Virus record (IMG/VR): IMGVR_UViG_3300033183_000118
Location: 1-57,309 of that record
Length of the DNA: 57,309 nucleotides
Strand: one strand, 5' to 3'
Source: a virus
In this document: positions 26,660 through 33,343 of the stretch, piece by piece
How the letters are laid out: each line of letters starts with the position of its first letter
How positions within the stretch are numbered: the first letter of the stretch is position 1
The notes under the pieces: model-generated
Seen by the model: the letters and a program-made list of their open reading frames with translations, nothing else
Databases searched by the model: none
What the model was told of the DNA's origin: nothing
Program-made: the position numbers and the translations under genes

Positions 26660-27142
26660 TTAGAACGGGATTTCGTCGTCCATCTTTGTGGGTTTAGAGG
26701 ACTTGTCCGAGCCTCCTTCAGAACCTGAAGCGAGCGGTTTGAAGCTCTTAATCTCCGTCTGCTGACGTTGGTTTCCATCCCTGTCTTGCCATGGTTTACC
26801 CAAGCCAACGTAGACCTGACATTTCAGACCTACCAAAGAGGAAACATCATCTGGTTTGTCAGGGTTTGGGTGGCCCCCCGCAACCAGAAATGACTTCAAC
26901 TGACGCAGTCCGATCTCGACGGCTTGCGCATTTGAATGGTGGACATTGAAGTTCATTCGAATGTCACCCGACCCATCGACGTCTTCGAAGTCTGCAACCA
27001 CGCGTTTGTTCGCGCTGTCACCGATGCTTTCTACCTTCGCCGATGTGCATTTTACTGTGTAATTACCTGTATCCAGACGACGGGAGCCTTCGCTTCCCTC
27101 AACCTTTGAAAGGTCTAAGTCTCCAAAACCACTCCAACTCAT
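26660..27142 (-). CDS. Single-stranded DNA-binding protein, DUF669-like
   Basis: This 160-residue protein has an OB-like beta domain: YTVKCTSAKVESIGDSANKRVVADFEDVDGSGDIRMNFNV, then GLKCQVYVGLGKPW. A serine/glycine/lysine-rich linker leads to a C-terminal MDDEIPF, the acidic tip typical of SSB proteins that recruits partners. It overlaps the ATPase gene by 4 bases (ATGA). The DUF669/SSB and Sak4 pair is a known phage recombination arrangement. Confidence 0.83.
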   Translation of the reverse strand: MSWSGFGDLDLSKVEGSEGSRRLDTGNYTVKCTSAKVESIGDSANKRVVADFEDVDGSGDIRMNFNVHHSNAQAVEIGLRQLKSFLVAGGHPNPDKPDDVSSLVGLKCQVYVGLGKPWQDRDGNQRQQTEIKSFKPLASGSEGGSDKSSKPTKMDDEIPF

Positions 27143-27945
27143 TTTTCATCTCCTATCTTTTTGTCAGATTGAGCCGATTGATATTTCTCCCACTCGTCGT
27201 CTGGCATAGACATACGCGCTAGGAGTTCAGTTATGTCTTCCACCTTTTCATATGGTTTCAGACGTTGGCGGGGATCACGAACCTTGCCGTGCCATCCGCT
27301 TGCCTCATCAGTCACGACGTAGCGTGAAACCTTGGGCATACCTTGGTCGTTCTTTTCCGTCGTGCGCACACCGCACAAGACGTGATCGAACAACGCAGGG
27401 ATTTGCTTCGCCACCTTTTGGCCTTTTACGAATGGCCAATACTGGGTGACATCGTTTGCGTCTTGCTCTTCAGCAGCAAGGCAGGTGACATAGACGTGCA
27501 TGTCCAGATCGCGTATCCATTTCAGGGTGCCGATCATCATCCGTGAGTAGTCTGCCCATAGCTGAAAGCCGTTATTGTTATGCTTATGCTCGACCTCTAG
27601 GTGTTCGATCAGGCGTTCAGCCAGTTCGGTCAAGCTGTCGATGGCGATCCATTTGTAACCTGCCTTCTGAAAATCTTCAGTGGCAATCATCTTACAGATA
27701 CCTCGGTAAGAGAATACGCCGCCTTCAGGATCGTGGCTGCCATCCCATGAGGAGAATGGAACGTAGTCGATGTCGACGTCTTCGACAGACTTCAGTCCGC
27801 TCTCGCCTGAGATAATCAAGCCCTTTCCAAAGCGCTTTTGATAGTACCGACATTGGTACGTTTTACCGTACCCATGGTGAGCATAAAGCAGCACCTTAGT
27901 GGGGCCATCCTTTGTAATGGATGACGTCTTGGGGAAATTAAACAT
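27139..27945 (-). CDS. Sak4-like RecA-fold ATPase (AAA_24 type)
   Basis: This 268-residue protein has a Walker A at 22-29 (AHHGYGKT), a Walker B-like WIAIDSL, and the C-terminal RecA-core features of Sak4-type single-strand annealing or recombinase ATPases. It would load on ssDNA together with the SSB-like protein encoded next to it and the Cas4-like exonuclease. It is coupled to its neighbours by overlaps of 4 and 8 bases. Confidence 0.85.
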   Translation of the reverse strand: MFNFPKTSSITKDGPTKVLLYAHHGYGKTYQCRYYQKRFGKGLIISGESGLKSVEDVDIDYVPFSSWDGSHDPEGGVFSYRGICKMIATEDFQKAGYKWIAIDSLTELAERLIEHLEVEHKHNNNGFQLWADYSRMMIGTLKWIRDLDMHVYVTCLAAEEQDANDVTQYWPFVKGQKVAKQIPALFDHVLCGVRTTEKNDQGMPKVSRYVVTDEASGWHGKVRDPRQRLKPYEKVEDITELLARMSMPDDEWEKYQSAQSDKKIGDEK

Positions 27946-28372
27946 GTGGGATCACCTTAATTTTCGGTTTGTCTAGCTTTCGAGTGAGAGCAAATTTCAG
28001 CTTCTCCTGCTCGCTTGTTGGAAGTTTAAGGAACTTCCGCTTGTCTACGGTCAACGACCGCTTGACGTGATCGGGCAATTCGCCTTGAGAGAATGCCTTC
28101 TCCAATGCTTCCTTGTCCCATGTCCACCGCTCAGAGCGGTTGACTACCACCTCGTAGCTGTCTGTAGACATCGCGCGTTCGCCTGCCTCTTCTGGAAAGA
28201 CATGCGCGATTTCTGTTTCGACTTGGGCTAAGAGAATGGTCAGAGCTTCTAGCTGATTAGACACCTCAAGGTGTTGCTTCGCTAAATCCTCCAGTGTTTT
28301 ACTTCGCTCGGAAGGTTTGGGGGTCTTCTTGCCTATGCTATCAAAGACATCCCATTCATCGCTTTCGATCAT
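27938..28372 (-). CDS. First gene of the recombination operon, coiled-coil protein of unknown function
   Basis: ATG 28372 is preceded by AGGAGG; an in-frame GTG at 28393 would place that ribosome site inside the gene, so the ATG is preferred. The 144-residue product has an acidic N-terminus, a coiled coil (about 25-65) and a C-terminal domain with YEVVVNRSERWTWDKEALEKAF. Similar small proteins precede Sak4-type ATPases in many phages, but the role is unknown. It is the promoter-proximal gene, driven from the operator region at 28411-28459. Confidence 0.72.
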   Translation of the reverse strand: MIESDEWDVFDSIGKKTPKPSERSKTLEDLAKQHLEVSNQLEALTILLAQVETEIAHVFPEEAGERAMSTDSYEVVVNRSERWTWDKEALEKAFSQGELPDHVKRSLTVDKRKFLKLPTSEQEKLKFALTRKLDKPKIKVIPHV

Positions 28373-28410
28373 ATGCTCCTCCTGTGAACTCACCAGCTAC
28401 AAAATCGTTT

Positions 28411-28459
28411 GGTGTCTTGTCACACCCAAAGGTGTAGTATATATGATACAAGGTGTCAA
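28411..28459. promoter_or_regulatory. Divergent operator/promoter region between the repressor and the recombination operon
   Basis: Three elements are packed here. ACACC-CAAA-GGTGT (28422-28435) is a perfect inverted repeat. TGTAG-TATATATG-ATACA (28433-28450) matches the early operator TGTAK-N8-ATACA. On the - strand TTGACA (28459-28454) is a -35 box aimed at the recombination operon. A GGTGT...ACACC dyad also spans 28411-28426. Confidence 0.7.
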
Positions 28460-28477
28460 CAACATGGAGTAGATAAA

Positions 28478-28705
28478 TTGTCTGCACGATTGAACATTGA
28501 AGCACTGATCTGTGATCTTGGGGGAGCAGCCGAAGTGGCCAAGATAGCAGGTGTGGTGCGCACTGCGCCCTATGGGTGGGTGAAACGGAACTACGTTTCC
28601 AGTTCAGTCTTGGAGAAAATCAAAACTGCCAAACCTGACATTGACTTAGACTTATACTTTCACGAGGTGGACGATGACCAAGACAAAACTGGAGGCCGCA
28701 CTTGA
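28478..28705 (+). CDS. Small Cro/repressor-like helix-turn-helix protein
   Basis: I chose TTG 28478, 8 bases after GGAG (28466-28469); longer in-frame extensions would cross the operators. The 75-residue product has the pattern LGGAAEVAKIAGVVRTAPYGWVKRNYVSSSVLEKI, a helix-turn-helix like YdaS/Cro-type phage regulators. It is divergent from the recombination operon and next to a dense operator cluster, so it probably controls the early promoters. The non-ATG start suggests low expression. It overlaps the primase-helicase start by 32 bases. Confidence 0.72.
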   Translation: MSARLNIEALICDLGGAAEVAKIAGVVRTAPYGWVKRNYVSSSVLEKIKTAKPDIDLDLYFHEVDDDQDKTGGRT

Positions 28706-30584
28706 GTATTTGGATCGCGGCTGGGCCGTTATCCCTATCAAGGGCGACAAGAGACCCGCAATAAAGTGGGCAGACTTCCAACAGAGGCACCCGACTGAAG
28801 AAGAAGTCGTAGACTGGTGGACCAAATGGCCAGACTACGACATCGCAGTCATCACAGGTGAAATAAGCGGGATCGTCGTAGTCGATTGTGACAACGAGGA
28901 AGCCGTGGACGCAGCCCAAGAAGCGGGTATGCAAAGTCCAATAAGGGTGAAGACCAAGCGCGGTCTTCACCTTTACTTTGAACACCCCAAGGATGGCATT
29001 CGTCGTGGCCCACGGGCAGGTGTGAATAGCCGAGGAGCAGACTGGCCAAAGATCAATGGCCTAGACTTCAGGGGCGATGGCAGCTACGCGCTGCTTCCCC
29101 CATCCAACAATTACGAGTGGACAATACCGCCATACATGGACTGGGATGAGATGCCCATGTGGCGTGACTGGCGTCCGACGCTGAAGGAAGACCGTCTTAC
29201 AGCAGACTTCACCTTCTCAAAGCTCGACCTGTCTTCGATTGACCCCCTTGATCCAGACGAGTTCATCAGCGAATGGGATCGCACCGCCAAGTATGTAGTC
29301 GAACACTTCCCATCGACCAAGAAAATACCAACTGGTGCGGGTAACGGACGCAACGAGCGTGTGATGCGTTACATCAGCGAGAGTATTCTGGAAGGTTTCT
29401 TTGGTCCAGAGCTACGCGTGCGTGGCTTCGCCTTTATGAATGAGTTCTTTGAGGAGAACCTAGACGAGCGAGAGTTCGAGGCGACAGTCCAATCCATGGA
29501 GCAAGCCGAGCGTCGGAACCATCCCGAACGCTTCGACGACAAGGGCCAGTACATATATAGCCGAGACCTGACACCAAAGAAGGAAGAAAACAAGAAGCGC
29601 AAGCTCATTCAGATGCGGGATGCGGAGCAACTTTTAGAGGAAGCAGACGCAAAAACCTATTTGATAGAACCGTGGCTTCCTGCTAATACAATCGTGCAGG
29701 TTTTCGGATATTCTGGGCATGGGAAATCCTTGTTCGTGCAGCACGCTGTAACGGCGTTGTGCGCAGGAAGGAAATACTTTGGACCGTTTGAGATCGGTCG
29801 ACCTGCACGAGTTCTCTACCTCGACTTTGAAATGGGCATGGCCACGATTGCCAGACGTCTGATGGAGATGCGCCAGATGCATGGTGACACCCAAGACCGC
29901 CTGAATATCTGGACACCATTCATCGAGGGACGGGAGATCGACTTGCAGACGCGAGAAGGTCTCCTCGATCTACAAGAATGGATCAAGTTTGCTGGCCCAG
30001 ACGTCGTCGTGATCGACACCATCCGCTCTGCATACCCAGGGATGGCGGAAAATTCGGCAGACGAATGGGCAAAAGTAAACAAGCTGGCGGTCACGTTGCG
30101 AAACTCTGGCCTTGCAGTCATCCTTATTCACCACAGCAACAAGCCATCCGAGAGTGGCGTCGGCAGGGAAGCTGGCTCAACGAACCAGTTGACCGTCTTG
30201 GAGACGCAGATCAGGGTGGCTCAAGTCTTCAGGGATGAGGAGACCGCAAAGCAAAACGCTGGCTTGTACGACGGCAACTATGACAACCCCGTCTGGCCTT
30301 TGCTGGAGAGCAAGCTGCCACCAGAGTATCGTCTGTATATGGTTATGGAAATTCGGTACGGGAAGGTGCGTGAATGGACTGACCTACATGACCGTGTGCA
30401 GTGGATTGGCTATGCGGCACACAATACAACAGACGAAAAGATCGTCGTGAGCAGCAAGTCTACCAAGCAGCGTGCAAAAGACATGGCCCTAGAGGGTCTG
30501 TCTGCACCTGCTATTTCTGATAAGCTGCATCGACCTCTACGGTTGGTCCGTGAGTGGCTCGAACTTCCAGATACTTCTTCCTAG
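28674..30584 (+). CDS. Primase-polymerase / RepA-type helicase fusion
   Basis: This 636-residue protein joins two replication domains. The N-terminal Prim-Pol domain (about 1-165) shows D71-x-D73 (VVVDCDN), H99 (GLHLYF) and LDFRGDGSYALLPPS near 130-144. The C-terminal RecA-like helicase (about 320-560) has Walker A GYSGHGKS (345-352), Walker B DVVVID (443-448) and LIHHSNK as the sensor-like strand. A helix-turn-helix-like tail ends the protein. It should prime and unwind the phage origin, with a host polymerase doing synthesis. Confidence 0.9.
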   Translation: MTKTKLEAALEYLDRGWAVIPIKGDKRPAIKWADFQQRHPTEEEVVDWWTKWPDYDIAVITGEISGIVVVDCDNEEAVDAAQEAGMQSPIRVKTKRGLHLYFEHPKDGIRRGPRAGVNSRGADWPKINGLDFRGDGSYALLPPSNNYEWTIPPYMDWDEMPMWRDWRPTLKEDRLTADFTFSKLDLSSIDPLDPDEFISEWDRTAKYVVEHFPSTKKIPTGAGNGRNERVMRYISESILEGFFGPELRVRGFAFMNEFFEENLDEREFEATVQSMEQAERRNHPERFDDKGQYIYSRDLTPKKEENKKRKLIQMRDAEQLLEEADAKTYLIEPWLPANTIVQVFGYSGHGKSLFVQHAVTALCAGRKYFGPFEIGRPARVLYLDFEMGMATIARRLMEMRQMHGDTQDRLNIWTPFIEGREIDLQTREGLLDLQEWIKFAGPDVVVIDTIRSAYPGMAENSADEWAKVNKLAVTLRNSGLAVILIHHSNKPSESGVGREAGSTNQLTVLETQIRVAQVFRDEETAKQNAGLYDGNYDNPVWPLLESKLPPEYRLYMVMEIRYGKVREWTDLHDRVQWIGYAAHNTTDEKIVVSSKSTKQRAKDMALEGLSAPAISDKLHRPLRLVREWLELPDTSS

Positions 30585-30768
30585 CTTTTATCTCTTCGGG
30601 CGTAAGGTGGCGCACAGACGTCACCTTCGCCTCTGGGAAGTGGTCTCGAACTCTATCAACTAACTCTGCAATCTCTGGATACTTGCGACGGTTTTCCTCG
30701 ACAAGTTTCTTCCGCATAAGCTCTTCGTAGCGTAGCTTATCTGCTGCAATTTCTTTCTTAGTTGCCAT
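30511..30768 (-). CDS. Small basic helical protein, antiparallel to the primase end
   Basis: This 85-residue protein (MATKKEIAADKLRYEELMRKK...) is charged and helical in its first 45 residues. Its last 25 codons overlap the 3' end of the primase-helicase gene on the other strand. A weak GAGAAA precedes the ATG. The start lies 12 bases from the 109-bp dyad at 30781, so that element may be its leader. Coding evidence is moderate; the pattern HLTPEEIKARKKYLEVRA looks protein-like. Confidence 0.55.
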   Translation of the reverse strand: MATKKEIAADKLRYEELMRKKLVEENRRKYPEIAELVDRVRDHFPEAKVTSVRHLTPEEIKARKKYLEVRATHGPTVEVDAAYQK

Positions 30769-30780
30769 ATTTTCTCAGAA

Positions 30781-30889
30781 TTAAAATCGTCTAGGCGTGT
30801 GACGTTGTCACCTCGACGTTGCTGTCGTTTAACGACCGAGGCAGGCACTTCCGTGCCTGTCTCGGCCTAACGTCTCGCGACGATTTTAA
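30781..30889 (+). ncRNA. 109-bp cloverleaf-like dyad: structured RNA or replication-origin candidate
   Basis: Outer stem: TTAAAATCGTC (30781-30791) with GACGATTTTAA (30879-30889). Second stem: TAGGC (30792-30796) with GCCTA (30865-30869). Inside are three hairpins: GTGAC/GTCAC (30799-30811), GTCGT/ACGAC (30824-30836) and a 12-bp stem at 30837-30864 with loop TTCC. The only non-Watson-Crick pair is G30841-T60 of that stem, a wobble in + strand RNA but a C-A mismatch on the other strand. Whether it acts as RNA or DNA cannot be told from sequence. Confidence 0.6.
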
Positions 30890-30909
30890 CTTTCTTGGTG
30901 GGAAAGTCA

Positions 30910-30958
30910 ACACCTTTGACACCTTTGGGTGTTGATTTTTAGTAGCGTTGCTTATACA
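30910..30958 (+). promoter_or_regulatory. Early promoter/operator for the 31.0-kb genes
   Basis: Direct repeats ACACCTTTG at 30910 and 30919 merge into the inverted repeat ACACC-TTTG-GGTGT (30919-30932), the same element as at 28422 in reverse. TTGATT (30932-30937) and TATACA (30953-30958) are plausible -35/-10 boxes, with a weak operator AGTAG-N8-ATACA (30941-30958) between. Confidence 0.6.
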
Positions 30959-30994
30959 TTTGCAGCATAACTAACTGTGCGACAAGGAAATATC

Positions 30995-31288
30995 ATGCCA
31001 AAGATGGTTCACGTCTCAGACGCGGACCTGAGTTGGCTCAAAGATAACCATCACGAATACTCTTACCAAGACATGGCCAAACGTATTGGATGCTGTGTCG
31101 ACACCCTGAAGAGAATACTTGTACGAGAAGGTCTTCAGGAATTTGACGGAGCCAAGTATCAGGTTCGCACAATCGACAAAACAAAAATATGGACACGTCC
31201 CTGCATGTCTTGCGGGGAGGAAGAAGAACGTCCTCGGTTCTGGTACTTCTGTCGTAGCTGTAGAAAAACAATGGGATACACCGAATGA
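30995..31288 (+). CDS. HTH plus zinc-ribbon small protein
   Basis: ATG 30995 is preceded by AAGGA; an in-frame GTG at 30977 is less likely. The 97-residue product has an N-terminal helix-turn-helix-like region (YSYQDMAKRIGCCVDTLKRILVREGL, about 20-45) and a C-terminal zinc ribbon with CMSC and CRSC knuckles. It is probably a DNA-binding regulator or a partner of the nuclease whose gene overlaps by 4 bases. Phage antirepressors and late regulators often have this size. Confidence 0.72.
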   Translation: MPKMVHVSDADLSWLKDNHHEYSYQDMAKRIGCCVDTLKRILVREGLQEFDGAKYQVRTIDKTKIWTRPCMSCGEEEERPRFWYFCRSCRKTMGYTE

Positions 31289-31665
31289 CCAAAGCGCATA
31301 AGCGTAAGGGCGACGCATATGAGAGAGAGTTAGCAGCATACATCAACGACGCAACAGGGTTGAACTGTTCTCGCGCACCCCTATCAGGCGGGGGAAAGGT
31401 CGGGATGCACGGCACCGCAGACTTAATCGGAACGCCAGCACTATTCGTCGAAGCCAAACGAGTAGAGCGACTAAACTTTCACGACGCACTCAAGCAAGCA
31501 GAAACCAATATCCAAAAGACCAACAGCATGTGCATGCCTGTCGTCGTCAACAGACGATCCAGAATGAAAACAGGCGAAAGCCTCTGCCTCCTCAGACTTG
31601 ACGATCTTCTCAAGCTCTATCGCTGTTACCTCGTCCTCAACGGCTACACAAAGGACGACCACTAA
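31285..31665 (+). CDS. PD-(D/E)XK endonuclease, Holliday-junction-resolvase-like
   Basis: This 126-residue protein has the compact resolvase layout: KRKGDAYERELAAYINDATG, then GTADLIGTPALFVEAKRVE with the catalytic D-(x)n-E-x-K triad (D near 49, EAK near 57-59), then SMCMPVVVNRRSR. It would cut branched DNA formed during recombination or before packaging. It is coupled to the zinc-ribbon gene. The last codons overlap the late promoter at 31653. Confidence 0.82.
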   Translation: MTKAHKRKGDAYERELAAYINDATGLNCSRAPLSGGGKVGMHGTADLIGTPALFVEAKRVERLNFHDALKQAETNIQKTNSMCMPVVVNRRSRMKTGESLCLLRLDDLLKLYRCYLVLNGYTKDDH

Positions 31666-31683
31666 CGTCTTCGATGCCATAAT
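31653..31683 (+). promoter_or_regulatory. Late promoter, GGACGA-N19-CATAAT, nested in an SD-masking hairpin
   Basis: GGACGA (31653-31658) lies in the last codons of the nuclease gene and CATAAT is at 31678-31683. TCCTC (31683-31687) pairs with GAGGA (31696-31700), the ribosome site of ATG 31705. Initiation near 31690 would remove the 5' arm. Confidence 0.6.
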
Positions 31684-31704
31684 CCTCAAGAAAGCGAGGA
31701 CATC

Positions 31705-31980
31705 ATGGCTGCAAAGAAAAAGAAACGCTGCAACGTATCCCTTTCCGTCAAGCGCGGAGAGAAGAAACCTGCTTCGCAGGGCGCTGGTCTAACCGCAAAG
31801 GGTCGTGCCAAGTACAATAAAGCCTGTGGCTCTAAACTCAAAGCCCCCCAACCATCTGGCGGTTCTCGCAAGAAATCCTACTGCTCACGCAGCGCAGGCC
31901 AGATGAAGATGCACAACATCAACTGCTCCAAGACGCCAGAAAAACGTATCTGCGCAGCCCGCAGACGTTGGAAGTGCTGA
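31705..31980 (+). CDS. DUF6321-like basic cysteine-containing protein
   Basis: This 91-residue protein has the hallmark GLTAKGRAKYNKACGSKLKAPQP, then RKKSYCSRSAGQMKMH and a C-terminal RRRWKC, matching the DUF6321 family found in many marine phages. It is very rich in lysine and arginine with conserved cysteines, so it may bind nucleic acid or zinc. It begins a run of tightly coupled small basic genes under a late promoter, which suggests virion or late DNA-condensing roles. Confidence 0.83.
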   Translation: MAAKKKKRCNVSLSVKRGEKKPASQGAGLTAKGRAKYNKACGSKLKAPQPSGGSRKKSYCSRSAGQMKMHNINCSKTPEKRICAARRRWKC

Positions 31981-32549
31981 TGGCAGACCCCAAAGACATA
32001 GCAGATGAAATCTTTAAGTGGTCCAACGAAGTCGTCGAGACCCCACTAGAAGTCTTCGGTGGCCTCCCCGCCTGCCCGTTTGCACGGGCGGCGTGGACGC
32101 AACAAAACGTCATGCTTCACGTTCTCTACGACATCGACGTCGTCACCGACATCAAGCTCGCCATCAATCCCTTCGCCCCCAACGTACACATCTGCGCATG
32201 GGTAGACTACGAAGAGATGACAGCCGACGAGTTCCAAGCGTGGATCGACCATCACAACGAGAACCACTTCGGCGTCTGGCTCATGGGCTTCCACCCAGAA
32301 AGCCAAGAAAATACCATGACACCTGAGTTCGATGGCATCGTTGAGGACGACTACGCCCTAGTTCTTGTGCAATCATTGCAACATCTGGTGGGGGCGTCCG
32401 ACAAACTTCGTCGCACAAGTTACTACGACGCATTCTCACCAGAGGACATGTCATACATCAACTACCGCAAGGAAATTTACGATGCGTGGAATGAAAAAAT
32501 CAGTACGCAAAAAGCCTTCCTCTACCAAGAAGAAGAAGCGATAAACTAG
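31980..32549 (+). CDS. Conserved acidic phage protein of unknown function
   Basis: I chose ATG 31980, which overlaps the previous stop, over an upstream in-frame ATG at 31968. The 189-residue acidic protein has MADPKDIADEIFKWSNEVVETP, CPFARAAWTQQNVMLHVLYD and WLMGFHPESQE. The CPFA/WxxxxV pattern occurs in unnamed phage proteins. No catalytic site is clear. It is the only acidic product in this basic cassette. Confidence 0.7.
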   Translation: MADPKDIADEIFKWSNEVVETPLEVFGGLPACPFARAAWTQQNVMLHVLYDIDVVTDIKLAINPFAPNVHICAWVDYEEMTADEFQAWIDHHNENHFGVWLMGFHPESQENTMTPEFDGIVEDDYALVLVQSLQHLVGASDKLRRTSYYDAFSPEDMSYINYRKEIYDAWNEKISTQKAFLYQEEEAIN

Positions 32550-32558
32550 GAGGCCAGC

Positions 32559-32738
32559 ATGGCAAGAATACGCAAAGATAGAGGTGTCGTCTTCGGCACA
32601 TCTGGAATGTCCAGCCGCAACCAGCCAGTCATGGGCGGCAACCAATTCCAAAACGCTTCGAACGTGTCTTCACAGTTCGGTTCATCCCTGTCCCGCACCC
32701 CAGTCTACTTGGGTCGCCAACGGTCGATGCGTCGATGA
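32559..32738 (+). CDS. 59-residue serine/glutamine-rich basic protein
   Basis: AGGAGG (32548-32553) precedes ATG 32559. The product MARIRKDRGVVFGTSGMSSRN... is low-complexity, ending RQRSMRR. It overlaps the next gene by 4 bases (ATGA). The good ribosome site and coupling support it as real; the function is unknown. Confidence 0.65.
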   Translation: MARIRKDRGVVFGTSGMSSRNQPVMGGNQFQNASNVSSQFGSSLSRTPVYLGRQRSMRR

Positions 32739-32845
32739 AGTCTCGTCAAGTCAAATCAGTCGGTCGCAAGACCAAGTCAGCCAACATGCAGCACGACGTC
32801 TGTCCCTGCGTCTTGGCTAACAACAAAAGGAGTAAGTCCAAATGA
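32735..32845 (+). CDS. 36-residue basic protein
   Basis: MKSRQVKSVGRKTKSANMQH... with two cysteines (CPC) and a basic tail. It starts in ATGA overlap with the previous gene and ends in ATGA overlap with the next. Coupling is the main support; the protein is too short to classify. Confidence 0.5.
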   Translation: MKSRQVKSVGRKTKSANMQHDVCPCVLANNKRSKSK

Positions 32846-32991
32846 TGGGTCGTAAAAAACCAATGCGTCGTGGGGCAGGTCCGAAGATCAACCCACGCCA
32901 AGCGCAAATGATGATGGCTAGGATGAACCCTGCCCAGCGCAAGAAGGTAATGATGATGGCGCAGCAAGTCTTGGCAAGAGGCCGCCGCTAA
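32842..32991 (+). CDS. 49-residue Met/Arg-rich basic protein
   Basis: MMGRKKPMRRGAGPKINPRQ... is strongly basic with a methionine-rich helix (QAQMMMARMNPAQRKKVMMMAQQ). AGGAG at 32829-32833 precedes it. It is linked by overlaps on both sides. Function unknown. Confidence 0.6.
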   Translation: MMGRKKPMRRGAGPKINPRQAQMMMARMNPAQRKKVMMMAQQVLARGRR

Positions 32992-33149
32992 TGCCTGCAA
33001 AGAAGAAGAAGGCTGCCAAAAAAGACGCTTGCTACAGCAAGGTCAAGGCTCGCTACAAAGTCTGGCCTTCTGCTTACGCGTCTGGCGCACTCGTTCAGTG
33101 CCGCAAGGTCGGCGCAAAGAACTGGGGCAACAAGAGTAAAAAGAAATGA
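32991..33149 (+). CDS. 52-residue basic protein, DUF5872-like
   Basis: MPAKKKKAAKKDACYSKVKARYKVWPSAYASGALVQCRKVGAKNWG contains the conserved phage sequence ARYKVWPSAYASGALVxCRKVGAxNWG, seen in small late phage proteins and in DUF5872-type contexts. Two cysteines flank the core. It overlaps the next gene by 4 bases. Confidence 0.75.
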   Translation: MPAKKKKAAKKDACYSKVKARYKVWPSAYASGALVQCRKVGAKNWGNKSKKK

Positions 33150-33343
33150 GCGATCTTCGCAAATGGTTCAGCCAGAACGGTGGCAAAGGATGGATCGACT
33201 GCAAGACAGGGAAGCCTTGCGGTCGCAAGAAGGGTGAGAAGCGCAAGTCTTATCCCGCCTGTCGTCCTACCAAGAAGCAATGCACGTCTGCCGCTCGCAA
33301 GAAGACAAGCTCAAAACGTATTAGTTGGAAGAAAAAGAAATGA
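33146..33343 (+). CDS. 65-residue basic protein, DUF5872-like
   Basis: MSDLRKWFSQNGGKGWIDCKTGKPCGRKKGEKRKSYPACRP shows the W.DC..G.PCGR..GE.R..YP.CRP pattern of a conserved phage/giant-virus family (DUF5872-like), with four cysteines that could bind zinc. Together with the preceding gene it may encode two parts of what is one protein elsewhere. Confidence 0.78.
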   Translation: MSDLRKWFSQNGGKGWIDCKTGKPCGRKKGEKRKSYPACRPTKKQCTSAARKKTSSKRISWKKKK

